From Druceiella hillmani (lineage: Eukaryota; Arthropoda; Insecta; Lepidoptera; Hepialidae), in NCBI GenBank assembly GCA_039881145.1, contig JAYKKI010000064.1, positions 3,488,501 to 3,552,500 on the forward strand: a stretch of 64,000 nucleotides of DNA, given 5' to 3'. The stretch's first letter is position 1; the number at the start of each line of letters is the position of its first letter. This document shows positions 36,290 to 48,439 of this stretch, one piece after another. Made by a program: the position numbers and the translations under genes. The notes below the pieces were generated by a model. That model did not search any database and was not told the origin of the DNA. It worked only from the letters and a program-made list of their open reading frames with translations.

Positions 36290-36400
36290 CAGGATATATA
36301 AGTCTAGATTCTCAGCCTCGCCTTAGTCTTCGACATGGTGCCTCCTTCTCTAAATATTCAGTCTCTGTTCATGTTGCCAAATTTTAGAATAATTTAAACT
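36290..36400 (+). promoter_or_regulatory. Promoter-like TATA/initiator segment
   Basis: 'atatataag' near 36293 is followed about 25-30 bp later by 'ctcagcctcg' and then by ATG at 36333 with only 20 codons before a stop (MVPPSLNIQ...). The layout resembles an insect core promoter with a short first exon, but no downstream coding exon was recognised. Confidence 0.2.
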
Positions 36401-37149
36401 TTAATATCCGGAATGCTCCTCCAATTCACGTATTCAAAGATCATTTAAACAAATGATTTTTTCTCCTGTCCCACATTTTTATCTACATCAATGTATTTTC
36501 ATTATTAACTCGTTTTTAATTATTTGTTTGTTAGTTTTTTATTTGTTATTTTAATTTATTTCTTTTTATTTATTTATTACCATTTATTTGTTATTATTTT
36601 AACAATATATCTGAAATTGCTTTTGCAATCTCTTATAGTTTTCCACAACATATAAAATATTTTTTCACTTAGTGCTCTAGTTTACTGGAAAAAGTTACTC
36701 CCGTAGCGATAAGTTCACGTTAGTATCTTATGTTTGTTTGTGTGAGTGTGTTTGTATGTGTGTGTATGTGTTTGTATTTGTGCGTGTACATGAAAGCCAA
36801 ATAAATAAAGACGAATTATAAATAAGATTATTATTTGCAAATGGGTTTCGGATAACCGAACGCGAATGAGGAGAAAAAGCCGTAACGCTGACTCCACGAA
36901 ATTGTTTGCTAAATTTAAGATTAATGTCTTTTTAATACTTTCTGTAAATTGTGTAGAAAATAATTATTTTTCATTACTTATATACCTTTGATGGAGTAGA
37001 GGGCTTCCGTGGTACTTTAACACATACATTGGTCAAGGGTTTTACACTTCATTTTACTCCATGTCCATACCCATGCTTTTAACTTCCGCCGATACAGGCT
37101 AGTGCCAGGTCTGTTACAGTTCTGTTTCAGAATATGAAAGAGACATTTT

Positions 37150-37590
37150 TGATAACATTAGTAGTGTGTATTAGGTGGAAACATAAGAATTTGAAGATAA
37201 GTAGTGTGTATTAGGTGGAAACATAAGAATTTGAAGATAATTGGTTAGCATTATTTATGCAAAATTACTTTTTTAAAAGTAGTGTGTATTAGGTGGAAAG
37301 ATAAGAATTTGAAGATAAGTAGTGTGTATTAGGTGGAAACATAAGAATTTGAAGATAAGTAGTGTGTATTAGGTGGAAACATAAGAATTTGAAGATAACT
37401 AGTGTGTATTAGGTGGAAACATAAGAATTTGAAGATAAGTAGTGTGTATTAGGTGGAAACATAAGAATTTGAAGATAAGTAGTGTGTATTAGGTGGAAAC
37501 ATAAGAATTTGAAGATAAGTAGTGTGTATTAGGTGGAAACATAAGAGTTTGAAGACAATTGGTTAGCATTATTTATACAAAATCACTTTT
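37150..37590. repeat. 40-bp tandem array, about nine copies, interrupted once
   Basis: 'gtagtgtgtattaggtggaa' followed by 'acataagaatttgaagataa' repeats every 40 bp. After the second copy, a spacer of about 38 bp (ggttagcattatttatgc, 37240-37278) intervenes. The same spacer sequence follows the last copy (37557-37592), so an array-plus-flank unit was duplicated. Confidence 0.92.
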
Positions 37591-37599
37591 TTAAATTGT

Positions 37600-39100
37600 T
37601 TTCTTGTCGATAAATTATTCTTCACAAGGAAAAAACGTCGCGTATATAAAAAAATGAAGATTAGATACAGAATGTTAATAAAATCTGTTCACCATTTAGC
37701 TGATCAAGCAATGGTTACACACGCATAAACATAATTTTTAATCTAAGGACTTTTTTCTCGATCAGTCACAAAACTGTTTGAATTTCTTTTACCATCTTCA
37801 TCCTTCGTTAGTCAAACCAAGTCCAAGTTTTTTTTTCTCTCAATCTTTCTAATAATATCACTTAGACCACCTCTCAAAGGAATCAAGTAACAAGTAACAG
37901 GTAATCATATTAATTAGAGTAACAGCCAGTAGTGTCACTTAAAATAATATTCATAGTTCTAAATCACTTAGAGCAATAGATAGGTATAATATCATGCAGG
38001 CTACTGCTCAAATGATCCGAGTAAATATTACCTGTTTGTTTTAAATTTAACTTTCTAAGTAATTTGTTATAACCAATTCAGCAAATATTTAGGAGTTTTA
38101 ATATTTCTAATTATAAAACATACCAATGACTGTCAAGGAACTAAGTAATCCACATTTATCATATTTTAAGTATAAGCTTTAATTTCTAGCCGACGATTGC
38201 AATTTAATTTTGTTTTTTGATAAAGAATTAAACTGAATTTTTTTCAATTATATCTGAAATGAGTTTATCCGTAACAGACTCGATAATATGACGGCATAAA
38301 GTTTTTTTCCAGTTTATTAACAATAAAGAAGAAAACTGCTCATCGATATATTTTTATATATAACGAATAATATGTTATTACTAACCAAGCTATTAAAAAA
38401 TATATAAAGTAAATATAATTATGAATGATTCCCATTAAGAAGCATATTTAAACATCTGAAAAATATTAGTACACATAGTAACAAGTGTGAAGTCAAAAAA
38501 TTATCAATCTTTTAAGTAGAAGTGGAACTTGCGTGCAACTAAATGTCACTTAACAAACAGTCAAAAATTGTTATTCTGCTTAATATTTCCTTCCATATAC
38601 GAAACAAATTATGAATCTTTTTCTTAACAAATATTTCGAATCCCACGAACAATTTATTGGATAGACAACTTTATTCCAAAGAAAAAAATCGCCAATCATA
38701 TGCCTCCTCATAATTTTTGAATATTTTAGCAATGTTGCCAAATACAGTGGCGACAACTTTGAAAAACTTTATAAACAATAAATTGAAAAATGGGATTGAA
38801 GATACCACGATGATACGGTTTCTAGCATTGGCGTAATACAATTCGCTTTTCACTCAGTGCCAGTGTATGCGATGCCATCCAAATTATCGAGGAGAGAACC
38901 AGATTATGTTTCATTATAAACTGCCGAAAACTGAAGAAATATTATCCGAAAAAGAAGAGGAGAAAATCTTTTTAGGTCATTATATGGATGTTTATGATTA
39001 CCACACTTGCGATTTATATCAACTAAGACTTGCTATATAAAGAAACCGTGCAGAAATTACAAAGAAGTGCTTAACTACTCGATACATAGTAATTACACAA
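37600..39100. other. Intergenic, nothing recognised
   Basis: AT-rich sequence without coding signal or clear repeat. Confidence 0.5.
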
Positions 39101-39900
39101 AGATATAGTGTACCTAGCATCAGTATAATTTTTGGTTTTGCATGTACGAAATTGCAAAAAGCTAGGCATTAAAATGACCATATAATATTAACGAAATACC
39201 ACTATGACACGGCGATACGCATTATGCCATGCCATAGTGGTGTTTCGTTAATATTGCTAACATTAGTTACGCAAATTTATTGTGTATCTAGCATCAGTAG
39301 AGTTTTTAGTGGTCTGCACGTACCAAGTGTTAAAATTAGTTATTAATATGACAATGTTTTACTGATACAGAACCCTCATTGCACAAAGCTCAACAAACAC
39401 TTCGGGGTCAAGTGTTTGTTAAGCGTTTTTTTATTATCACCGTTTTTTTTCGAAGATGTTACATCAATTATTTCATATACATCAAATGTTAGCAATATTA
39501 ACAGATGGTTAATGTTGCTAACATTTGTAATATTGCTAACATTGTTACAAATATAACACCACCATGGTACGACGATAAGTAGTAATTATGCAAAGTTATT
39601 GTGTACCTAGGCATCGATAGGGTTTTTAGTGGTTTGCACGTACCAAATGTTAAAGCTAGTTGTTAAAATTACAATGTTTTACTGATACAGAACACTCATT
39701 GCACGAAGCTCAATAAACACTTAGAAGTCAAGTGTTTGTTAAGCTTTTTTGGTGATAATCACCGTTTCTCAAAGGTGTTACGTCAATTATTCGGCACACG
39801 TTAAATATGAGCAGTATTGACGAAACGTCACTGTCGCACGAACGCTATCTTGCGATGGTAGCGAAAGATAACGAACTGACAAGTTTAGATATCGTATTGA
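39100..39900. repeat. Degenerate tandem repeat of about 320 bp with embedded hairpins
   Basis: 'gtgtacctagcatcagta', 'gcacgtaccaa.tgttaaa', 'caatgttttactgatacaga' and 'caagtgtttgttaagc' recur near 39109 (partial), 39278 and 39599. Inverted repeats inside it are 39184-39206/39233-39255 (23 bp, one mismatch), 39392-39402/39410-39420 (11 bp, perfect) and 39484-39502/39508-39526 (19 bp, one mismatch). Confidence 0.75.
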
Positions 39901-41513
39901 CGTAAGGAATGTTAGAAATCAACACTGGTTAAGTTAAAAGGATGTAACATATGATAATATAATGAACAATACCTACATAGTATACATACAATAGACATAA
40001 TGAACAATACCTTAGTAAATAATTAATATTTTTTTTGTCTCATGGATAGTTACACTATCAATACATACGAGATAGCAAAGTCCTTCGCAGCGCCGTTCTG
40101 TTTGTGTGTGTGCGATTTTCTTCGTGATTATTAAACGTTTTTTTAAATTTCCGTTAATCAGTAGACTAATTTAAAGAAAAAGTTTAGATGTAAAATTTAT
40201 TAACATTATATCAAAATTTCCCGACCTCTTGCAATGATTATTGATAAAGTCGGAAAAAAATGTTTGTTGGTGAGGTGGACATGATATTGACATAATATTT
40301 ACACTATAACTAGCAATGTTTTTGTTTCTCAAATAATTTCAAAATAAAGTCTGCTATTTCTCTATAGCATATGTATTGTATAAAATAAACGTTTACACTT
40401 AAAAAAATTCATACAATATTAAATTAAAATTTTTAAAGCTTATAGTGCAAATTTATCTAAATCCTTATCAAATAAAATTTTGTAGTGATTTTTCTCAACT
40501 TATATAGATCAAATTTGGTTTTTATTGTTATAAGTTAATACGATGTTTTTAAGTAAGCAAAATTGTAAGCGAGCTTTCACACGTTGACCAATATACTAGC
40601 ATAAACACGTGAAACCGGGACTTGATATTTTTTTTAATGTGGCAGAAACAATTTATATATATAGAATACATGGTATACATGGAATACACACTATAGAATA
40701 CATGATCAATTTCTTCATTTACTATTGTTATAGACTTACATTGTTAATAATAAACTTGGAATAGAAAGTTATACCCCGATAAAGAGAATATAGATAAAAA
40801 CACTAGTCATAAACTCATACAGCAAGCTCGTCATAACTTCATCTGTCAAACATTATTCCGACCTCGACTTAAGTTTAACCTTGATATATCCAAAAAAAAT
40901 TTGACATTTCGACAAGTACATACAAGAGCACATCAGTTTGTGCAAGTCGAGTGTGTTTATAAGTATTTTAAAGAAAACGATTTCGTATAATGCAATAGAA
41001 GCTATTGAGGAGAAGTGGTATTTCATTTCTTGCCTGAAGCTGTAGTAAAAACAATATTTATTCTAGACAATTTTTAAATAAAATAGAATCGTTATCGTTA
41101 GAATAATCTAAGAATAAACAACCTTGTTATTGATGTAATAGTTCATTTTAGTGTGAGTTGTGATATTTTCCCAAAATTTGTTGCAAACATTTTAAATTAA
41201 CCACTATTTGTCCATATTATCCTGATAACATTTTCTCATGCAGCTCTTGTTTTTTTTTCAGTATCCATTGCTCTTTTTGATAATTGGAACTAAACAACAA
41301 AAACAGAAAATTTTAACAAAAAGGGACACAAGTAAAAAAATAATATAAATATTAACGATGCTCTAAAGACGCCATGCGATATGACAGATGTAATTTGTAT
41401 TCACAATCATAGACACAACCTCATATTTTTACGTGTTGTTTATGAAATGCAATGACAATGTCGCATTCATTAAATAACTTCAGAATGTTATTCTGTTGTG
41501 TTAGAACGTTTAT
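39901..41513. other. Intergenic, nothing recognised
   Basis: AT-rich, with no coding or repeat signal beyond short A/T runs. Confidence 0.5.
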
Positions 41514-42540
41514 TAATAGTAATTAATTCCTTCGTTATACCAAATTTATGAATGGTGTAAGTATTTTTTACTAATTCCTTCGTTATACCAAATTTATGAA
41601 TGGTGTAAATATTTTTTACTAATGCCTTCGTTATACCAAATTTATGAATGGTGTAAGTATTTTTTACAAATTTATGAATGGTGTAAGTATTTTTTACTAA
41701 TTCCTTCGTTATACCCAATTTATGAATGGTGTAAGTATTTTTTACTAATTCCTTCGTTATACCAAATTTATGAATGGTGTAAGTATTTTTTACTAATGCC
41801 TTCGTTATACCAAATTTATGAATGGTGTAAGTATTTTTTACTAATGCCTTCGTTATACCAAATTTATGAATGGTGTAAGTATTTTTAACAAATTTATGAA
41901 TGGTGTAAGTATTTTTTACTAATTCCTTCGTTAAACCCAATTTATGAATGGTGTAAGTATTTTTTACTAATTCCTTCGTTATACCAAATTTATGAATGGT
42001 GTAAGTATTTTTTACTAATGCCTTCGTTATACCAAATTTATGAATGGTGTAAGTATTTTTTACTAATGCCTTCGTTATACCAAATTTATGAATGGTGTAA
42101 GTATTTTTTACAAATTTATGAATGGTGTAAGTATTTTTTACTAATTCCTTCGTTATACCAAATTTATGAATGGTGTAAGTATTTTTTACTAATGCCTTCG
42201 TTATACCAAATTTATGAATGGTGTAAGTATTTTTTACTAATGCCTTCGTTATACCAAATTTATGAATGATGTAAGTATTTTTTACAAATTTATGAATGGT
42301 GTAAGTATTTTTTACTAATTCCTTCGTTATACCAAATTTATGAATGGTGTAAGTATTTTTTACTAATGCCTTCGTTATACCAAATTTATGAATGGTGTAA
42401 GTATTTTTTACTAATGCCTTCGTTATACCAAATTTATGAATGGTGTAAGTATTTTTTACTAATGCCTTCGTTATACCAAATTTATGAATGGTGTAAGTAT
42501 TTTTTACAAATTTATGAATGGTGTAAGTATTTTTTACTAG
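41514..42540. repeat. 48-bp satellite with 30-bp short units, about 22 units
   Basis: The 48-bp unit 'ttcgttataccaaatttatg' plus 'aatggtgtaagtatttttta' alternates with a 30-bp deletion form. Order is not random: one 30-bp unit followed by three or four 48-bp units, with 'aatgcc' and 'aattcc' variants in fixed order, repeats about four times as a higher-order unit of 174-222 bp. Because both lengths are multiples of three and the unit lacks stops, a 367-codon frame (41488-42591, minus) and plus-strand frames remain open throughout. The translations are simple repeats (VKNTYTIHKFGITKAL on the minus strand). I regard the frames as a by-product. Confidence 0.93.
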
Positions 42541-44324
42541 TAACAGTATTAGTGTTTTTTTTAAGTAATTGCATAATGAATGAACGAACAATTAAAAACA
42601 TTTGGAACAAATGCACTTTTGGCAAAATAAATTTTTTATTTTTTTCTTTATTAAAAAAAAACTTGAATCTTTTTCTCGATCGACCGTTTATGCTTTGTTT
42701 TATAAAAAATTAATCTGACAAATAGTTTCTCACGCAATTATCGTTTTTGCAGAGAATCGGTTATTGACCTAATTCGCGTTTTTCATGTCTTTGTTTACTT
42801 ATTAAATATATGTAAAGAACAACGTACACAGTGTAAATTGAAGAAAAAGAGTGAAATTGTATGAAAAAGACATTCAACAGCCATTTGTAATAATTTTCGA
42901 TATATTTAACTTAATTAAACATGGCTTTCATAAGTAGTAAATACGCTGTTTGTTTTATATTCAGTCAGTCAGGACACACACAAAGTAGGGTGGCGTAGTT
43001 GGTGACATCTCTTGGATTTTTTTTTATGCAAGTTGACCGTATTAATTGAAACATTTTTTTTTACTGAAAAAGCCAGAGCTAGTCAAAGCTTTTGAGACCA
43101 GTTTTTTTTTATTGAAACTACAATTCGTTTATAAAATTGATTTCAAGCCACTTCTCTTGAACTACTCAGTATTTTGACGTCTAACAACTTTAAATGATTT
43201 CTTACTTTTAAGTTGTCTAATGACAATACATACGTTGACAAGTCTCTTTTGATGAAAGTTGGTAAATTCATCATCGTCATCTGGATATCGAGGTCATCAC
43301 GAATGTCGCTATTACAACGTACCGGGCGCATTCATAATATCATTAATCGAAATTAAAATGAAAAAAGGAAATGAGCATTTCAAAAAAGAAACCAGTTGAA
43401 AGAATTTCAGAAAAGAAACCAGGAAGAGGTTATTTAATGGTGATAGAAAATGAATGAGATGCTTTGTTTAATATTTTTCTAATAACTTTAAGTGAAATGT
43501 GTTTGTTTTTATATATGATCAAAATAATTAAATCAAAATACGATCCACCGGAGTGAAATTAATCCAATTTCTTTTTCTGTCTGTTCACAATTTTTTCAGA
43601 TTTTTCAAACTTACTATTGAAAAATTATTTCAAAATTACATGAAATAGCATGTCGCTTTGAAATCTAATATTTTCCAAATGGAACTTCCAAATGAAACGT
43701 GAAAACTGGAAAACTTCATTTTAAAAGACATTTCTAACGATTCTCCGCGCAATGGAACAAGTTACTTTTTTAATACCGATTTCTTAATAAAAAATAGGAA
43801 ATATGTTTCCTCCATTCAAATTAAAATCTTTATTTGAGAAGTTTCTTGCAAAATTTTATGTATTTATATCTAAAACTATAGAAACTACGAGTGTGTGACA
43901 GAAGGACACGCACGCGGATATAACGTCATTATAAGTATTCCATGCTTAGTACGGAAGCCTATAAAATGGCGAAAACTATGTTTTCCTGAAGTGCGCTTAT
44001 ATTTGCTACAAATTTTCACGTTTGTTTATCTATCAGAAAAATATATTTATAAAACAGCCTATATATATGCTCGTCTGTAATGAATAGTAAAACCCAACTT
44101 AAAATAAATTAAATCCTATCAAGCACGAGTAGAAATCCCATTATATGGTTTCCCTATATATTTGGACACAACATTGAAGAAGTTATAAATATTTAAAGGT
44201 ACCCAGTATTTTTATTAAACGATTTCCAAATATTAATTTTTCATAACGTAAATTTGACTGTATCCATAACAGGTGCCAAAACGTGACGCATGTTTAAAAA
44301 ATTATAACAATGCTGTTTTCTTTA
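42541..44324. other. Intergenic, nothing recognised
   Basis: A minus-strand frame at 43143-43331 is slightly less AT-rich than its surroundings but has no recognised domain. Nothing else stands out. Confidence 0.45.
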
Positions 44325-44712
44325 CAATTTTTGTTTGTTATTTTTGTGAGTAGTTTCCGAAATAGAGGAAGGGGTACCATGTTTGTAATTTTTGTGAGTA
44401 GTTTCCGAAATAGAGAGAGGGGTACCTTATTTGTAATTTTTGTGAGTAGTTTCCGAAATAGAGGAAGGGGTACCATATTTGTAATTTTAGTGAGTAGTTT
44501 CCGAAATAGAGGGAGTAGTACCTTATTTGTAATTTTTGTGAGTAGTTTCCGAAATAGAGGGAGGGGTACCTTATTTGTAATTTTTGTGAGTAGTTTCCGA
44601 AATAGAGAGAGGGGTACCTTATTTGTAATTTTTGTGAGTAGTTGCCGAAATTGAGGGAGGTGTAACATATTTTTATTTTTGTGAGTAGTTTCCGAAACAG
44701 AGGAAGGAGGGC
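44325..44712. repeat. 48-bp tandem array, about eight copies
   Basis: 'gtaatttttgtgagtagttt' then 'ccgaaatagaggaaggggta' repeats every 48 bp, each copy with a KpnI-like ggtacc or variant. The last copies (44640 onward) are diverged. Frames on both strands stay open for the same reason as in the 41.5-kb array. Confidence 0.93.
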
Positions 44713-45054
44713 ACTATATTTTCGCATAATTTTTGGGTTATCTTTTTAAATATGCAGTTTCAAAATATAAAAAATATTTTTGTATTCCTCATAACCGGTC
44801 CCTTGAAATAATATCAAACACGGCACATAAAATTTTAAAAAAATTAGAGAAACAATTTTATTTTTTTAAGAAACGACCCCCGAAGAAATAAAGCCCCTTT
44901 GACTAAACGAATAATTTTTTTTACTATACTACAGTCATGCAAAGTCAAATCTTTAAGTTATGCTATTTACATTTTGGACAATTATAGCATGTAGACAGAC
45001 ACTAAATTTTTACACTTAAACTATCCAAATAACTTTATTTTCACGATCATATAT

Positions 45055-45117
45055 GGTAATAGTAGTCATCGAGTTACGAGTGTACGAAACACTTGTAACT
45101 GGATGATGACTATTATC
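45055..45117. repeat. 29-bp imperfect inverted repeat, 5-nt loop
   Basis: Arms 45055-45083 and 45089-45117 with loop acgaa and about five mismatches. The stem includes 'agttacgagtgt' opposite 'acacttgtaact'. Confidence 0.85.
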
Positions 45118-45504
45118 AATTGTTTGCGTTTCTGTTTTGACATTATCCATTAACGTATCATCAATAATAAATATCAGGACAAATAATCAAAATGTATGTG
45201 TTTTCTTTGGAAATTTGAAATATACATATAAATATGGTTGGTTTGTTTGTTTGTATGAATGAAAGCAATTATTTTTCCAACGACCGTTTGTGTGTAACTT
45301 AGAATCTATTAATATTAGTATTGATCAAAGTGATGAGTTTCGTACAAAATTGTATGAATTTAATTAAAATGTATTCAGAATTTTGAAATGTATTCAGCAG
45401 ACAAAAAAAGGTACTATAATTTAGACTGTACAATACATTTAATAAATTATTTCTTTTATTCTGTACCTCAAAAGAAAAAAATGGAATACTTATAAAATCA
45501 TTCA

Positions 45505-45620
45505 CACTTCTGTCCTCTTGTCACAGTCGTTTTTCTCAGAAAGTTTTTGACGTAGAATCTTAAGATTTTACAAAGTATCGAAGCATATTAAATCGCACAT
45601 GTTTCAATGATCCACACTTA
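45505..45620 (-). repeat. Dispersed 'gttccg' repeat, copy 6
   Basis: 'cgtttttctcagaaagttt', 'tgacgtagaat' and 'gcacatgtttcaatga' match the centre of the family in reverse orientation. Confidence 0.55.
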
Positions 45621-45933
45621 AAAAAAATCGGACAAAATTTTTAAAAGAACCACTTAAACAATTGTTTTTTTTTAAATTTCCCACAGTATATTTTGGATAT
45701 CATTTGCAATGGTTAGTTATAAAAGTCGCACAAATATGTTTTTCTCATAATTTTAGATGGTATATCTTAAGAGATATACTGAAAAATAGACTAAAAAATT
45801 TGTTCAACACTCCTCCACCCTCTACTTTCATAAGTTCTGAAGCTAAAATTATGAAGAAAAACATAGTTTTGGAAGCTTACAAAAAGGTTGTAGGAAAAGT
45901 ATAGCGGTGATTGTAGTTTTTGAAGTATTTACG

Positions 45934-45935
<2 letters not shown>

Positions 45936-45998
<63 letters not shown>

Positions 45999-46001
45999 TT
46001 C
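45936..46001. repeat. (TA)n microsatellite
   Basis: TA run with one 'tg' interruption near 45987. Confidence 0.98.
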
Positions 46002-46084
46002 CTACTTATTAGATATTAAATATATGAAATTCATATTAGCAATGACTTTTGATAAATAAAGACTTACTTTTACTCCGAACAAGA

Positions 46085-46130
46085 CATTAAATCCTGAATG
46101 CGGGAATCAGACTCGCACTTGGTCATTTCT
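46085..46130 (-). repeat. Fragment of a 'gaccaagtgcgagtc' dispersed repeat
   Basis: On the minus strand it reads 'aaatgaccaagtgcgagtct' then 'gattcccgcattcagg'. This resembles both a B box and the left part of the dispersed repeat family that usually continues into gttccg. It is too short to classify firmly. Confidence 0.4.
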
Positions 46131-46454
46131 TATTAACCTACGATGAACAGTTTCAGAGGTGTAAGCACTCAAAATATGACATATTATCATTACATCATAC
46201 TGTGAAAATAACCTGCTTTTCATGCCGGAAGAAAATGTCTTTTCATGTTAATACTTAAAGCTTTATGTAAAATTAAATGACGATCATTATCTTATAATTA
46301 AAAAGAAAGCATTTCTTTTCTTTTTACGTTTACAAAGGAAACTCCATACGTATATTAAACGAAACAGCAAATATTCTTCCTAAATTTAGTTTTATTTTTA
46401 ATCCAATGGTAAACACTATGGCTAACGACTAAGATTGATAATCCAATAGTATTT

Positions 46455-46547
46455 CTATTACATCTGTCCGTCCATTTTTCGAAAGTAATTCCCATTAAAA
46501 GCTTAATAACCCAGCATAATCATTCAAATTAATATTTTAGCATAGAA

Positions 46548-46596
<49 letters not shown>

Positions 46597-46900
46597 TAAT
46601 TTCTTATTTCGTTTTGTGAGTTAATTAATGTTTGCTAAGTATTAATTCACTATGGTAGACCGCTACCACAGTACTTGCTTTTCTTACTTGATTTGTTGTA
46701 GTTGCTTGTAAGAGATGGCTCTTGGAGCAGTAAGGTTGCCACTGTATAATTAGTTATCTAAGCTTAACATAAACTTCCATAAAAATATAGCATATCCCAT
46801 TGTTAGAAAGGTATTCTAAAATGAAGTTTAATTATTGTAAATCCAGTTTATGCTTGAAGATGGCATGTAATATGACCCCTTCTCTAATTTTTTTAAAAAG
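46455..46900. repeat. Dispersed element with internal (TA)n, copy 1
   Basis: 'tctgtccgtcca', 'attcccattaaaagcttaat', 'aacccagcataatcatt', a (TA)n run (46551-46596), 'cgttttgtgagttaattaat', 'ctgtataattagttatctaa' and 'ccagtttatgcttgaagatg' occur in the same order as at 49245-49920. This copy lacks about 200 bp before the TA run. Confidence 0.85.
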
Positions 46901-47019
46901 CCATTAAAAATAACTTTCTCGAGCGATATCCTACATTAAATATTGAAATTAGAATAAATAATTTAGAAATTTAGAATTTACTGCCCTATAATTTCCATAT
47001 AAATATTTTCTTGTCTTGA

Positions 47020-47190
47020 AATATCTGGGTGTTAATATGCTTTATTATGATGCTAGATTTCAAGTTTCTACATTCAGTAGCTTCTGAGGAAACCAGATGT
47101 GACAGACAGACAGGTAGGCACGCAAGTGATCTTACAAGGATTCCATTTTTCCATTTGAGATACGGAACCTTGAAAACAAACCAATCATTG
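47020..47190 (+). repeat. Dispersed 'gttccg' repeat, copy 7
   Basis: One of the clearest copies: 'atatctgggtgttaatatgc', 'ttctgaggaaaccagatgtg', 'acagacagacaggtaggcac', 'gtgatcttacaaggattcc' and 'gagatacggaacctt'. The small reading frame across it is not a gene. Confidence 0.75.
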
Positions 47191-47959
47191 GTGACATTTG
47201 AAACACTATTTTCTGTGAATAGCTTTTGCTATTATATTAGTTAACGCTATTCTTAATTATTTTAATTAGTTATTTAATAAATTGGACGTTATTCAAGAAA
47301 CCCGTGCAATAAAAAAATCGTAGCAATATTATCTCACACAAGGGACGATTGAATACAAAATATAAAAAAGGACGATTAAGTTATAATACAGAAAATAATT
47401 GTAATTAAACGAATTCTAACTTAAATACCTAGCTTGTGTTCTGAAGCATATAACTTCCATGAAATTTGAAAAAGGTTCCTTCAAGTCGCTTCAGGACTTT
47501 TCCATCCCTTCACAGTATATTTTCCTCCCCGCATAATGATTCAGAATTTGGAGATGATCGAATACTTTACAAGTTTAAAACTATTAGTTAGCATCGATGT
47601 CTAGACGCTTAACATATTTAAGTTTTTGCCCATATATAAAAAAATGTGACGCATTTAATCTAATAGCTAATCATAATTTATGGATTATGAAAAACAATAA
47701 CAGAAATTCCTAAGATTAAACTGTTTAAACGTGAACTTATTTATTAAACTTCGCAATTAACCAGAGATAACTTCACTATGTGTCATAATCCGTCACATTA
47801 ATTAATTCTCAGTTGTACCCAATCATGTCAAATATGGTACTCTTCTTTTGTTAGACCTAACACGTATATTAAGTGATGATAATTTTTAAGCATTAATCAT
47901 TGTCATAATACATATATAGTTATTTCGTATTTTTGCTGAAATAACTAATGTTGTCTTTT

Positions 47960-48029
47960 ATTACGCAATCGACTCCATGATACACGGAACTACCTTTAAT
48001 AGCGTGTATCATGGAATCGATTGCGTAAT
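47960..48029. repeat. 27-bp inverted repeat, 16-nt loop
   Basis: Arms 47960-47986 and 48003-48029 ('acgcaatcgactccatgat' opposite 'atcatggaatcgattgcgt') differ at one position. Base composition is balanced. Confidence 0.9.
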
Positions 48030-48439
48030 AATATGAAATAAGTGTGCCTCACAAGTGACGTATGAATAAACCATTAAGTCAATCAAGCAGATTTCTTATT
48101 AATTTAGTGAAATTTTTATCCAGGAAATATGTTTTTATTTTAAAAGTATCTTGACTGGACTAAAAGCAATTTATGTTCTAGTTTTGTTTTTAAGCTTGCT
48201 TTCAAATTATGCTTGCTAAGCTTTAAAAGCTTTGTATTTCAGCTTCAAAAGCTTCCAGAACCCCAGTATTAAATTTCCGGTGTGTCTAGGATATATTTGG
48301 TAGAAACAAAAGGAGTGTTCAAAATTTTAACTGAATTTCGCCATTATCTAAGTGAAAACTTCAGTCAAATCGATGTATTTGTTTAACGAGACATTTTAAC
48401 AAGAAACATCTAAAAGATCTAACCGTATTATCAGCAGCA

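Noticed and set aside
41622..42713. Plus-strand repetitive frames (MPSLYQIYEWCKYFLL units)
   Set aside because: They are the opposite strand of the 48-bp satellite and stay open only because unit lengths are multiples of three without stops.
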